The notes under the pieces: model-generated
The model's input: the letters and a program-made list of their open reading frames with translations, nothing else
Databases searched by the model: none
What the model was told of the DNA's origin: nothing
In this document: positions 44,704-56,085 of the stretch, in pieces
Layout: each line of letters starts with the position of its first letter
Position numbering within the stretch: the stretch's first letter is position 1
Translations under genes and position numbers: made by a program
NCBI GenBank assembly: GCA_934047225.1
Contig: OW203992.1
Coordinates: 17,969,501 to 18,033,500, forward strand
Length of the DNA stretch: 64,000 nt
From: Ypsolopha sequella
Taxonomy: Eukaryota; Arthropoda; Insecta; Lepidoptera; Ypsolophidae
Direction of reading: 5' to 3'

Positions 44704-45939
44704 TTCGCAACATTAACGGTGTCGTTGATCGTAGAAAAACGAAAACACAAATATCACGAACCAAAGAATGAAAGAAAAATATGGCGAACGGCTTGCCTTG
44801 CTATGGCGGGTTTTTACCAGACAGATTACAGAAAACGAAACGGCTAGCAGAAATACATTCGGCAATACGGCAGTGTGATTGGCTGGATTTGGTTTTGAAA
44901 AACAGTCTTGCCAATATGACCACTTTAGTGATGTGACATGACCGAAATTAATCTAGTCCTTACTCGATTTATTAATTGCAATCAATAGTCTGTTATTGAA
45001 ACCACATCAAACCAGAATTTTTTGGGTCTCATTCTAATCTGGGTTGAAGAAGTTTCTCTTTTTACGAAGACATTTTAGTAAACTCGTACTATTTAATGAA
45101 CTCATAATCTGATCTTCTGAGTTCAATACAGGTTGCTCATTAAAGCCAACCTTCATCTAGGTTTCTATGTATTCAGTTCTACACGTTGAACCTAGCCATC
45201 ATCTAAGCTTCTAAAAGTTCATTTCTTTTTTGAACCTGGCTATCATCTAAGCTTCTAGGAGTTCAATTCTTTTTTGAACCTGGCTATCATCTAAGCTTCT
45301 AGGAGTTCAGTTCTTTTTTGAACCTGGCTATCATCTAAGCCTCTAAAAGTTCATTTATATTACTGAACCCTTCCATCTAAGCCTCTAAGATTTCAATTCT
45401 GTTAATTGAACCCGGCTATCTTTATTTAAGTCTCTCAAAGTTCAAATCTGTTTATTGAACTCGGCCATCTAAACCTCTAAGTTCAATTCTGTTTGTTGAA
45501 CTCGGCCATCTAAGCCTCTCGAAGTTCAATTCTCGTTATTGAACCCGCCCATCCAAGGCTCTGAGTTCTCAATCATCTCGCACACGCACACATACCCACA
45601 CACACACTGCAAAAAAATAGAAATATGGGTAAATATAATATCATTAGAAGAATAATAAAAGACAAAGACAAGAAGTTTATTTTTCTTATTATATAGATGA
45701 AAACGTTACAATATATTAATTTCTAGAAAAAAAAAAAAAATAATTGTCACAATGAATTGCGACAGTGAGTCGTAAGTTTCCCATCCCTAAATGTAATTCT
45801 ACGTTCCATTTCACGCATAATAATTTCGCTCGAAATTTACCTCAATTCGGTGAAATGGAAATTTCAAATGAAATGAAAACCTTACATAATATGAACGATT
45901 AAAATTAATTAGAAAAAAATATCCCAGCATCTCCACCAT
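44704..45939 (-). other. BEL 5' leader
   Basis: 1.2 kb between the 5' LTR and the Gag start. It begins with the primer-binding site near 45938 (TGGTGGAGATGCTGGGAT on the element strand). I could not assign the tRNA. It contains CA-repeats near 45585-45610, an A-run near 45727 and the tandem array at 45125-45560. No open frame of note. Confidence 0.65.
45125..45560 (-). repeat. tandem array of about 10 units in the BEL leader
   Basis: Units of about 40-46 bp with the plus-strand core 'catctaagc.tct' and 'gttcaattct'-'tgaacc.ggc'. The three central units, around 45190-45330, are nearly identical and the outer units drift. The array lies fully within the transcribed leader. Confidence 0.88.
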
Positions 45940-46481
45940 TGTCGCGAACACTAATGTTCCCGTATCAGCTGGGCCTAGATTCACTAATAGGATGACAATA
46001 CTGTCTCAATACATGCGAGCTTTAATGGATTATCGATGATTAGACTAGAGCATTTGTAGGGCGTCCACATCTCTCTCTATATGATTGACCTGCCTTTGTT
46101 GTCATGCTTATACTCTAGATTTCGGGACTTCTTGTCCCTCTGAAGAACCTCCTCCTCTCCCCTATAGTTCTCCCTGACCTCCAGTTACATGACATTCTCT
46201 TTCCTTGCAATCTCAAGGTTCAGGCGCTCTACTTTAAGTGATGTCATTGAAACACTTACCATTATTGTTCAGTATCACGTATTATCTCGCACCTTGTCTG
46301 AGCTCACTTTACACAGTTTACACCCCAGAAATACATATTAGATATATATTATTTTATTTCAGTCAAGCGTTTTTCTCTCCCTCTTCGCCCTGACGCCTTC
46401 CAGTGTTGCCACCCTCTCTCTCCACCAAAAGCTTTATTCTCTTTTTAAATCCCACACTGTTTATATATCGCTTTCGCGACA
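45940..46481 (-). repeat. BEL 5' LTR (right copy)
   Basis: 542 bp, nearly identical to 38818-39350. On the element strand it precedes the primer site, so it drives transcription. Confidence 0.92.
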
Positions 46482-46486
46482 CTTGG

Positions 46487-46675
46487 TGAGGGTTACATTT
46501 TTATGCCGCTCGGCAGCTTTACGAGCAACTTGCATCGCGTCTGGTAGATGCCTCAGGGGACCAAAGGGCCGGAGCTTACCTCGGGCAACGAATCAGCCTT
46601 GCCATCCAACGAGGTAACGCCGCTAGTGTCCTGGGTACAATGCCCGGCGATAGCGAGGACTTAAATAATGTCTTT
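46487..46675 (+). pseudogene. retroelement polyprotein C-terminal relic, right part
   Basis: Directly after the BEL target duplication the frame reads RQLYEQLASRLVDASGDQRA, then GQRISLAIQRGNAAS and VLGTMPGDSEDL, with a stop near 46685. This open stretch continues the relic at 38330-38812 and has the typical C terminus of that retroelement type. Confidence 0.5.
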
Positions 46676-46684
46676 TATTTGTTG

Positions 46685-46985
46685 TAAATCATTCGCATTT
46701 TAGTTTGTAATATATTTATTTTTAGGCGTTTAGTTTGTTTAAGTTTTAAGTATTTTATAGGTTCATCTAGTCTTAATACAAAGTAAATTTTTTGTTATTT
46801 AAGTTTGATATATTTTTATCTAGTTTAGTTTGTAATATATTTATTTTGTTATTTAATGCATTAAGTTCTTGAATGTTATTTAAGTTTTTAGTTAAGTTAC
46901 TCTAATTTATTGTAGATTTAATGTTATTTTCTGTTTATAAACATTTAAATAATTGTACGTATTTTCCAAATAAATTATAACTGGC
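46685..46985. other. AT-rich 3' tail of the older retroelement
   Basis: Repeated 'tagtttgtaatatatttatt' strings and poly(T)-rich text, with no coding signal. It may be the 3' untranslated part of the split retroelement. Confidence 0.4.
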
Positions 46986-46990
46986 CAGTA

Positions 46991-47153
46991 AAGCCGATTC
47001 TGAAGGCTTTAATTTTAGTTTTACTGCTGTCAAAACTTAAATTTTGCCAAAGTAATTTAGCTTCTGTTCCTAACCTTTAAGAACTATCTCGCAATGAACA
47101 AAATTTAGTTTTGACAGCACTAATACTAAAATTAAAGCCTTCAAAATCGGCTT
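46991..47153. mobile_element. MITE family G, intact copy
   Basis: It starts AAGCCGATTCTGAAGGCTTT and ends AAAGCCTTCAAAATCGGCTT. TA flanks it at 46989-46990 and 47154-47155. The 163-bp size equals the copy at 37428-37590. TA flanks fit a Tc1/mariner-type element. Confidence 0.82.
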
Positions 47154-47502
47154 TATTCTCTCATACGTAAAATCTTTTTTTGCAAAACATTGCGTGGCCT
47201 GGTATATATAGTTTATGGGCCGGAGAGTGACATAGGCTACGAAATAAGCGCGGGTGAAGCCGCGGGCAAAAGTTAGTTCGGGCAATACCTAATAAAGGAC
47301 CACAAATTTGAAAATAAATAAATTTCACACGCAAGGATCACGTTACACGTAGGTCATTCTAGTTAGAAGTGCCCATATAACACTCAATAGCCAGTCTAGC
47401 ATACTTATATTACTAGAGGTCGATGGTAGGTCGGTACAACAGAAAAAGAAGTACACCAGGCGTCTTTCGTACAAAAACTACACTGTACACACAGCACTTG
47501 TA

Positions 47503-47757
47503 CAGTGGAGATCGCATCAAGTAAGACACATTGGACTTTGTACCTATCTTATATTCTTCTCTGGTCCTCTAAAAAGGCCACTTTGGATGAATCATATTAT
47601 GATTATGTTATAATGCCGTCTCTTTTGCACGCATGAAGAAACCCTGACTCTATCCTACTTTCAAATCATTTCATGATTCACCCAAGTCGGCCTTTTTAGA
47701 TCCCCTGAAGGGGCTAATGTCGTACTGCAAGTGTATAGCTTGATGTGGTCTCCACTG
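47503..47757. mobile_element. family A MITE carrying a second MITE
   Basis: Family A ends CAGTGGAGATCGCATCAAG and CTTGATGTGGTCTCCACTG with TA on both sides. The body is interrupted after 'ttatattcttctct' by 47563-47705. Confidence 0.82.
47563..47705. mobile_element. 143-bp MITE nested in family A
   Basis: Left end GGTCCTCTAAAAAGGCC, right end GGCCTTTTTAGATCCCC, with further inverted matches (GGATGAATCAT / ATGATTCACCC). The host MITE resumes after it. The superfamily and the target duplication are not clear. Confidence 0.72.
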
Positions 47758-47939
47758 TACCACTGGTAATAGAGATTAAAAGATATAAGATAGTATTTTA
47801 CTCACAGTTCTGTGATTTTACTCCATCTCTACGCCGCCGGTAGTGGTACAAAATGTGATTAGGGTGGTTGGATATATACCATGTCATTTTTTTTTTTTTG
47901 TAAATGACTAAATCATCTTATATAAAACAAAATTGCCAC

Positions 47940-48320
47940 TTTTTATGTTTCCGTAGTAACAGAAGGTACAATACGAACCTTTAGGTGAGACTCCATTGTC
48001 CGTCTGTCGTCCGTATGCATCATAACTTTAGCATCATTGTAGATAAAGACTTTAAATTTGGCACAAAAACTAGCCCACAAAACAGGGTGTGATTTTTTTT
48101 TTAATTTGAATTTGTTCAAAATATTTATATTACAAAAGGTGAAAAAGAAAAATATCCTAGAAATACAATATGGGTATCAAATAGTAGATATTAACGAGCT
48201 CATTGTAAAAATATACACCTCAACTATTTTTTAATGGCACTGATTTCGAGAATTTTTTGATAAACCACAAAAAATATGTATGTCCCCCGTTACAACCCCC
48301 TTATCAGCGAAATTGGAGGA
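47940..48320. repeat. dispersed repeat family C, truncated copy
   Basis: 'ttccgtagtaacagaaggta' followed by 'gtgagactccattgtccgtc' and later 'tatgtatgtccccc' matches parts of 25446-26925 and 16590-16620. The other end is missing. Confidence 0.55.
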
Positions 48321-49357
48321 CCAAAAATGTCGATTATTATTATACTTTATATTATATCGATTATTAATATAATAACTGGCTGATTATTAATATAATAGGA
48401 AAACTGTAACTATTTAAAAAAGGTTGAACACAAATGAGAAATGTAAAAAAGTAATATAAAAAATATAATTACCTATACAGGATGTCCCAAAAGTCATCGT
48501 CATCCCTTGGAGGGCTGACATGACTGTCGAGAATATCAAAATATAAAATATGACCTCCGTAAAAAGTCGATAGTTTTCGAGTTATCGATACTTTTATGAA
48601 TTTCGTTAAATGTAGAATTTCCAGTGCCTCAACTACACGATTCCATATTCTAATATTCTTATTTTTGTTTCACAATTCTGAATAGCCCTGCTATTGATCC
48701 CAGTCCAAAATCAAACTAATATGATACACATTTGTAATAAATAAATAATTTTTTTTCGAATTATGAGTTTGAAATTTTTTATTTGCTAACATTGACTCTT
48801 CATACTGTGAAAAAATGTACTACGCTTAGTGGGCAAGTAATTTTAAATAATAGGTAATTTATTGTAGTTTTTAAATAGTAAAACAATTGCCATGTTTTAC
48901 TTTAGAAAAAAGTGTTTTGTTATTCTACTGTAATAGGAGCTCATCTTAAAAATATTTGAATATTCGAATGAAAACACTTGTTAAATTAAGTGACAGGTAT
49001 TTATAAAAAAAGGAAGCGAAGGAAGGAACCCAAAATCTCAGAGTCTGAGCCCAAAATACATCAATTTGGGTTTTTTTTTTTACCACAAATACGGCAATTT
49101 GAAACTTTAAATACGGCAACTCAATATTTTACAATGACAACACTAGCTGCACAATACACAAACTTCGGCCAAAAAGACTAGCATCCCGGCCGAACAAAAC
49201 TTGAAAAAAAAATTAATCCCTCTATAATTTTTGTCATTGTCACACACCAAACGAAGTGGTTATATTGTCTTTGCACACACCAAACAAAACACGCAACGCG
49301 CCGGGACTGTGGCCGGGACACGGAACACTTTTATGGGCCGGGACGAGAACAGTGTCG
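48321..49357. other. upstream region of THG1
   Basis: AT-rich with an unremarkable tail-like segment ('aggatgtcccaaaagtcatc' near 48480). There is no gene. The promoter of THG1 should lie in the last few hundred bases. Confidence 0.4.
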
Positions 49358-51421
49358 ATGTTAAAGTTTTTCAGAGTTAACATTAATGTGTTCAAACCCA
49401 ACCATATAACAAAAATGGCAAAAAGTTCCTTTGAATATGTTAAGAAATTCGAATTGGATGATACACTATTACCCAATTCTTGGATAGTGGTTCGACTCGA
49501 TGGCAAGTGTTTTCACAAGTTTTCTGAAGATCACAATTTTCAGAAGCCCAATGATCTCAGAGCTCTTAAACTCATGAACTATGCAGCGTTTTCTGTTCTC
49601 AAAGACATAAACGATGTTTTGATGGCTTTTGGTCAAAGTGATGAATATTCTTTTGTGTTTAAAAAGCACACTACATTGTACAAGCGTAGAGCAGCCAAAC
49701 TTCTAACTACAATAAACAGTAAATTTTCTACCTCTTATGTTTACTTTTGGAATAAATTCCTTCCGGAGCAAGAATTGAGGTATCCTCCAACATTTGATGG
49801 GCGTGTGATTGTTTACCCATCTGAAGAAAATTTAATAGATTATATGAAATGGAGGCAAGCCGATGTTCACATTAACAATCTCTACAACACAACATTCTGG
49901 AAACTTGTCCTTGTTGGGAGTCTCAGTCCAATGCAGGTTTGTAAAATCTAAAGTTGTTCAAAAGTTATATTGAAGGTACATTGTATTTGTAGGTGTGATA
50001 AAATTATCTTTATTGCCCCACTCAAGTAGTAAGCATATTCTTTTTAATCTGTGTTTATTAACTTAACAAGGTCCCTGTGCCTGCCAAATCTGCTATGTGA
50101 TTTTAATTCATATAGTAATTACTAGAGATGAAACGGATAGTGATTTGGCCGGATACCGGATACCAGATATCCGGCGAGGCACTTGGCCGGATAGCCGGAT
50201 ATCCGGCGGCCGAATATCCGGCTCAAGATATGCGTTTCGCACTAATTGAGCAAGTTAATTGAGCAGTGCAACTGGGCGAGATTATTTGTGCATTTTCTAA
50301 ATGACAATCATTTTTAAATGTAAATTTCGTACCACAATCATACAAATGCTGGTCTGCAAATGCGAAACCATTTTCCGCGTAAATTTGTATATTTTGCATA
50401 AATGGACAGGCATCTAGGAAACCACGTAATCTACTGTTCATACTGAACAAATTTCCCAAAGTAACATATTGAAAAAAAATGCAACCTGCCGCCCAGTGCC
50501 CTTTCAAAATTCACAATAGGTTTTCAAAATTAATAAATTAATAATAAAGAAACATGAAAATATTTTTTCATTTCCACAAGTATGTTTCTTTGGAAAATTT
50601 GTTCAGTATAATTCTTAGACCAAGTGTTTTTATGACCTGTTGAGTTACATTCGGTATATTGTGAGAGCAAAAGAAGCTGGTGTAATGTATGAAGAAAAAG
50701 CACAAACGTTTGTTCCCAACAATTGCTGTAAAGCTTGTCTTTATCTTTATCTCAACTCTTATTCACTTTATGTGAGTTTGGATTATTCAATCATTGATAC
50801 AATCAATTTATTTTGTGATTTAAACGACTTTTTATGGTGAGTTAAGTATCCGGTATCCGGCCGGATACTGGCTACTATCCGGCCGGATACCGGATACCAA
50901 AAATATGGCCGGATATGCCGGATACCGGATAGTAACCGGATATCCGTTTCATCTCTAGTAATTACTTACAATTCAAAAAACAAAATACAAAAAAGTAACA
51001 GCAGATTTTAGCAAGTGCAAAGATGATATCTTCAAAGAGGTATTTTTTGTCCAATCTCTAGAAAGTTGTTTAAAAATACCTTTGTTTACAGGCAGAGAAA
51101 AGATTGTGTGGAACTGTATCAGCTGATAAAAATGAAATTCTGTTTAGAGAATTTAACACCAATTACAACACCGAACCAGAGATTTTTAAAAGGGGGACTT
51201 TATTAGTCCGCAAGAGCATGAAATGTGAACATGCCAAGGGCTCTGCTAACATCATCATAGATGTTCACGATGACATGCTTAAGGATAAATTTTGGAAAGA
51301 TAATTCATATCTGTTGGCGGATAAGACTAAACCAAGTGTAGTATATAACGGCCCGATGACCGATTTGCTGAACGAACAACTCCCTGTAAAGAATCAAAAA
51401 TCTGCTACCTTAGTGTTGTAA
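49358..51421 (+). CDS. tRNA-His guanylyltransferase (THG1)
   Basis: The enzyme adds the extra 5' guanosine (G-1) to tRNA-His by reverse (3'-5') polymerisation, which histidyl-tRNA synthetase requires. Exons are 49358-49936 and 51092-51421, joined in phase at GT-AG sites (ATGCAG/GTTTGT and TTTACAG/GCAGAG), giving 302 aa. The catalytic metal-binding VVRLDGKCFHKF lies near residues 46-57 and GQSDEYSFVFK near 96-106. HINNLYNT near 182 and the conserved GT.SADKNEILF follow, the latter encoded in exon 2. A second ATG at 49415 starts MAKSSFEYVK, the usual family start. The 19 extra residues are basic and hydrophobic and could target mitochondria. The intron contains a complete hAT-like element. Confidence 0.95.
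50123..50957. mobile_element. hAT-type element in the THG1 intron with CCGGATA arrays at both ends
   Basis: Perfect 17-bp inverted ends (TAGAGATGAAACGGATA) and an 8-bp duplication, gtaattac, at 50115-50122 and 50958-50965. Within the outer 100 bp of each end CCGGATA or its complement occurs about 7 times at the left and 10 at the right. The 835-bp body has no recognisable transposase. The short frames at 50223-50507 (-) and 50640-50840 (+) carry no known motif. It resides wholly within the intron, away from the splice sites. Confidence 0.85.
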
Positions 51422-52257
51422 TAAATGTTTTATAAGACAAGATTTCTATTATATTCATAAGTATAGAATAGAACTACGGATGACCCCATGACTAATAAAG
51501 ACAAAAATATATTTTAAACACAATAGGTTCTTTATTAATTTATGTCTAATTCCTTTACACATAATAATGTTTATACCATAACAATAATAATTACATTGAT
51601 AGTTTTGCTTAATAGTTCTTAATTCAAAGTTTGTTTTAAAACACTAACAACTGTTTTTTAGCAAGCATGCATGCACACAACACTGAACAATCAATAGTGT
51701 AGGTCAATTTTATCAATGGCAAAGTTAAATCATTATGGTGCTGATTAATTTATTATTGTTACAAAGCTGTAGGTTCATGGTTAATAATGAGGCTCAACAA
51801 GTGTCTAAACCTTATTAAATTTAACAAAATTTAAATAATTTTCAGTAATACTGTTCATGATCAAAAATTCTGCTTTTATGACAATAAAAATATATTAAGA
51901 TTTTCAATAGGAAATATTTGTGCATAGAAAAAAATATAGATTTAACAAGTTTTAAATGTACAGAAGCAACTATCACATTTACGGTTTTGTTTATGTACAT
52001 TTTAGTTTTATGTATACTGCATGTTTCATTTACATATATAGTTTGGTGTAAAATGTTGACTACTCTATTATGTACTATTAATAAATGAATACTATATATT
52101 TATTAATGTAATAAATTAATAAATAATATCTTGCTGTGACTTCTGTATCTTTTAACATAGCAGTAAGAGTAGTCAATATTTCCAGCTGCATACCTGTTTG
52201 ATTTAATTATGTTTTATAAACTGTATGCTAAACATGGAATTTACAATAAGATACAAT
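51422..52257. other. 3' regions of THG1 and V-ATPase subunit d
   Basis: An AT-rich gap between two convergent coding ends. It should hold the 3' untranslated regions of both genes. No repeat or RNA gene was recognised. Confidence 0.5.
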
Positions 52258-53613
52258 TTAGAAAATGGGAATGTAGTTGTCAATTTTCGCACGATGTTTT
52301 TGTGCCACGCACTCACTGATCCACACAATGTTGCGACATTCCTGCTCCTTCAGCTTCAGGTATGAGTAGAACACACCAAAGTGGAATTGTTGGAGGAATG
52401 CAAACACATTAAGGTTCACCTGAAATGAAAAAAATATGATCATTTCTGTGAAATTAGATAAGTATCCATATAGTTCATGTTCATATTATTAACAAACCTC
52501 ATGTTCAAAGAATTTGTCTTCCAAAGTCTTGTCACCAGCATTGTTTCCAGCCCCCTCAAACAGAGCAGAGTATTCAGCATAGTATTCAGCTACAGCTTTC
52601 ACCTGCTCATAGTCATCAGCTCGGGCCAGGGCTGCCAGGCCATCGGGATTCAGTTTACCACAGCGAGGGTACAACTTTTGACGGTCATCTTTAGACAGTT
52701 CAGTGCCAAATGAGTTGATAGTTATGATGATGGCACGGCGATCAGCTTCAAACTGAAATTGATATTTTTACAATTATTTTTTATGTTTTTGTTAGTAAAT
52801 ATAACTATGAAAGTCATATCATAAAATGCATTTTAGCATACAGCCTTTTTTAAGTTAACATAAATTAATTTTGTAAAGCTAAAATCAAATAAGATAGCTA
52901 CCGCCAGAATTTCACACATGACATCAGCAGTTGTGCCTCCAATTTGCTTGCAAAGATCATAGAAGGCTTCCAAGTATGCCTTGTACAGAGTGTTACGGAT
53001 AATCTCAATGTTCATTTCATCTAAGTCTTGCTCACTGATGCAATCCACAAAGAAAGGGGCCAGTGGAGTATCCACCAGCACAGCATTGTAGAGCTCAGCC
53101 GGGGTGGCAGCAACATGGATTGCTTCCATCTGTTCAAATGAGCCCAGTGGGTGACACTTTGGGATAAGCTCAGAGATGGGTCTTTGGTGCAAAGTGCCAG
53201 TGATCAGCAGAATGATGTTGTCAATCATGTAGCTGTAAGTTATAAAGTCCATGAAAGTAGATAGTGGCTCCACAGAGTGGTTCCTCAAGTGTTGGAACTC
53301 GATGACGAGTTTCTCACGGAGCTTGTCGTCAATGGTGGATACAGAGAGAGGGCTTGGCTCGTTGGCCAAGAATGTGCCATAGTCGGTGCCTTGGAGGTGG
53401 AGCTTCAAATCTGTAATATAATATGACAGTCATTATTAGCTTGAACAAAGAGTGTTTATGTGTAGACTTACTTAGATTTAATAGACATTCACCTTCGAGT
53501 GTTTCGCACTGCACCAAGTTCAAGTAGTCCGATTGCCTGAGGATCCCACACTTGAAACCACGGCACAAACCTTCCAGGTAGCCTCCGTCAATATTGAACA
53601 AGCACCCCTTCAT
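52258..53613 (-). CDS. V-type proton ATPase subunit d (V0 subunit d1)
   Basis: Subunit d caps the proteolipid ring of the V0 sector and couples it to the central stalk of the proton pump that acidifies endosomes, lysosomes and secretory vesicles. Exons, in transcription order, are 53613-53493, 53410-52902, 52752-52498 and 52419-52258. They are 121, 509, 255 and 162 nt, with all GT-AG junctions in phase, giving 348 aa (Drosophila VhaAC39-1 has 350). Family signatures are [20 protein letters not shown] at the start, [13 protein letters not shown] across the first junction, and [19 protein letters not shown]. Others are [32 protein letters not shown] and the end [10 protein letters not shown]. 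The protein has no membrane segments, as expected. Frames read past the splice donors are artefacts. Confidence 0.96.
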
Positions 53614-54084
53614 TCTAATAATGTCCCTCTCTCTGTTTAGATAATATCACGATATTACAGGGCTGAAGCACCAAAGACACAAATATTCAAGGAAATCACT
53701 CGAGTTGATCATTCATTGATCATATGATGTACCCATAGACAAACGCTTTTGTTTTCATTTAAACCATAAACGTCAGTGTGTTCATGTAGACGAATAGCAG
53801 TTTTTGTTGCTTTCTTATAAATAATATGATGTATTAGGTACCTACCACAATGCACGGAATGTTATATTTGTCTTTGAAAAATCATTTCGTGTGTTTGTGT
53901 GTGACACAAAATCCTGAACCTGATTGTTTACTCAATGTTCTGAGGTTTACTCACAAGAAATGTACGATATACAACTCAGCATGCATACAGAGTATTAGAG
54001 ACGTCGCATAACTGACAAAAAGACTGATCAACATAGATTCTAGGCAAACGATATTTTGCATATCTAATGTATTTTGCAACAGGG
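53614..54084. other. upstream region of the V-ATPase subunit d gene
   Basis: No gene. It probably contains the V-ATPase promoter. No strong core motif was recognised. Confidence 0.4.
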
Positions 54085-54250
54085 TCCTCTCCACGTTATT
54101 TTGTTCTAAATATATATAATGCAAAAATTCCAACTGACGTGACGCTTGGAGTGTCGCTATACGATGAAACCTGTTCAAAAACTCAGCGTTATAACCCCAG
54201 GGTACCTATCCACACCCAGCCTCGGGTTTTAATCAGTTTTAATGAACTCA
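54085..54250 (-). repeat. repeat family I fragment, inverted
   Basis: 'gcttggagtgtcgctatacg', 'ttcaaaaactcagcgttata' and 'accccagg' are the reverse complement of parts of 13760-13850 and 62860-62950. Confidence 0.55.
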
Positions 54251-54255
54251 CTTCA

Positions 54256-54401
54256 GGGTAGCGTTCCTAAACGCCTGGGTAAATGTAAAATTTAAACGGT
54301 TAAAGTGAATTTAACATTTCTGACAAGGTTTATGAACTGTTTGCTTCCACTCGGGTGACAGTTAATTTTTACCTTTACTCCCGCGTTTAGGAACGCTACC
54401 C
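54256..54401. mobile_element. 146-bp inverted-repeat MITE
   Basis: The left end GGGTAGCGTTCCTAAACGC and right end GCGTTTAGGAACGCTACCC are a perfect 19-bp inverted repeat, with further imperfect pairing inside (GGGTAAA / TTTACTCCC). It abuts the family I fragment. No second copy is in the window and no clear target duplication was found. Confidence 0.72.
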
Positions 54402-55738
54402 AGAAATGAAAGTCAAATAATGAGTGATTTTCCAGACTGACCTTGATCATGCTTTCAGAGGTAAATATAGATGGCATTACCCTGCTTTCAAATATCAAAA
54501 TGCTAAAATATTTTTTTTTTGGGCAGCGATTTTACGTGGGCTAAAAAATTTCAATTCAAGTGTCAAACACAGCAATACCTTCACAAAGAAATATTTTGTT
54601 GTGTTTATTTCGTGTTGTTTTTTATCAACATGGCTTAAATTACAAGACGTTAACAATAGCTTGTTGTTTCATTCAACTTTCAACATGGTCAGCCCATGCA
54701 TTTTGGACTTGTGGCTAATTGTAAAAATATAGGGTAAAAATTTTGTATCGTTTGGCAGGCGGCGGAGGAGGAGGGGGTCAGTGAAAGGTGAAGGGGGGTG
54801 GCCACTACCCCCTGGCACCCCCCCATGAAAAGGTAATGCACCGTTTTTTTATATTAAATTTTTTACTTTTTTGAGGTTAAAATCAATAAATTCAGGTTAC
54901 ATTTTTAAAGTAAAGGTGGGGAGAGATGGAAGAACTTCCTTATAAGGGGGGAGTGCAGAAACCTCCTTTCTTTTAACCTTGAACTTACCAGAGACTTTGA
55001 ACCTACCAGTGCAGAAGTCAATTTTTGAACCATTTGAACCTATCAATACCGAAGTCGCTTTTATATCACAAATTCACTTCTGCATCGGCTACGGCGCTGC
55101 GGGAAGTGCAGTCCCTTCGCCCTTGCGTAACAAAGCACAGGCACCCGTGCTCACCTCCGCAGCTTCTGCTTGTTGGTCGCCTTCGGCGACCAGCCTCAGC
55201 CACTACGGCTCACACAGGTGCCTAAGCTTTATTACTGCGGGCGGGGGCTGCCCTCCTTTCGCACCTTCGGCTTTTTATATTACACTCTAGGGGTAGTAGC
55301 CACAAGACTGTATAGAGTCGGGATGCTCTGATTCGGTTTTAAACAGATTTAACCTATTTTAACCATGAAGTGGGGGTATACTAACCTCCTTTTAAGCAGG
55401 ATTTCTAGGTAAAAACAAATAAATCAACAAAATATTCATAATTTTTTTATTTATTCAATCCAAAATTACCAATACACGAATTACGAATGAAAGTAACACA
55501 TGACGCAGTTTTTTTTTTGTTGCGTTCCGTTTCATCGATATTGCACAATATTTTACACCACAGACAATAAACTAGGACAGATTTGGTTGTCAAACGCCCA
55601 TTTTAACGTTCCGTTTTCGCCTTTTACCTGATTTGAGGTAAGAAACAATTTTTATTAATTACTCGATAAATGTGCATTACCTTTTAATAAGTGTGGTAGC
55701 GTTATAATCAGGGACCCCACCTCTACCAGCTTTAACCA
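54402..55738. other. intergenic with G-rich and GC-rich patches
   Basis: No gene recognised. A G-rich stretch lies near 54760-54830. A GC-rich block lies at 55085-55265 ('gtcgccttcggcgaccagcc' forms a small hairpin). Its frames show no domain. 'ttgaacc'-type short repeats occur around 54985-55050. Confidence 0.4.
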
Positions 55739-55835
55739 CTTTCAAAATTCAAAATTCAAATTCAAATTCAAAATTCAAAAAGTTTATTTTGCAAAGTAGG
55801 TATATATAATACACGTTTCACAAGTCACCCCCATA
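55739..55835. repeat. LINE-type 3' tail fragment with TTCAAA repeats, second copy
   Basis: Same order of TTCAAA repeats and 'tttgcaaagtaggtatatat' plus 'acacgtttcacaagtca' as at 2446-2515. Confidence 0.6.
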
Positions 55836-55962
55836 CAACTGCCAAACGATACTAAATCCAACCCATGTTTCCCTAAGGATTCGTTATGGAAAGAACAATG
55901 GTTTCCAAGCAGGGGTTACACCTCAGAATATATGTGAGGGTCACACAGATAACATAGCCGTC

Positions 55963-56085
55963 CATAACTTAACAATTTTGTCAGGTTCCAACACTGACAG
56001 CAGGATAGCGTATACAATTTTCAATAAGTGCGACAGAGATGGTGTTAGAACCCGAGTCGCGACCCTTAGTTTATGAACCCGCCCC
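55963..56085. repeat. repeat family I fragment
   Basis: 'gtcaggttccaacactgaca', 'gcaggatagcgtatacaatt' and 'gcgacagagatgg' match one arm of the foldback element at 61373-62205. Confidence 0.6.

Larger units (their letters stand above)
38818..46481 (-). mobile_element. complete BEL/Pao LTR retrotransposon
   Basis: A 7.7-kb element with LTRs of 533 bp (38818-39350) and 542 bp (45940-46481), both with TGTCGCGA...TCGCGACA ends. The host bases cttgg are duplicated at 38813-38817 and 46482-46486. On the minus strand the order is LTR, TGG-starting primer site, a 1.2-kb leader with a tandem array, Gag, a 113-nt intron-like segment, Pol and LTR. The LTRs differ by one 9-bp indel and one visible base, so the insertion is young. 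It sits in an older retroelement relic. Confidence 0.95.

Noticed and set aside
45125..45560. CRISPR-like array
   Set aside because: Units are contiguous and diverging without unique spacers, inside an LTR element leader in a eukaryotic genome.
50223..50840. Two short frames inside the THG1-intron element as transposase remnants
   Set aside because: No recognisable hAT motif (BED finger, dimerisation region) in either.
55065..55290. GC-rich block considered as a horizontally acquired bacterial gene
   Set aside because: The overlapping frames of 103 and 66 aa have no domain and the block is short; a GC-rich repeat is more likely.
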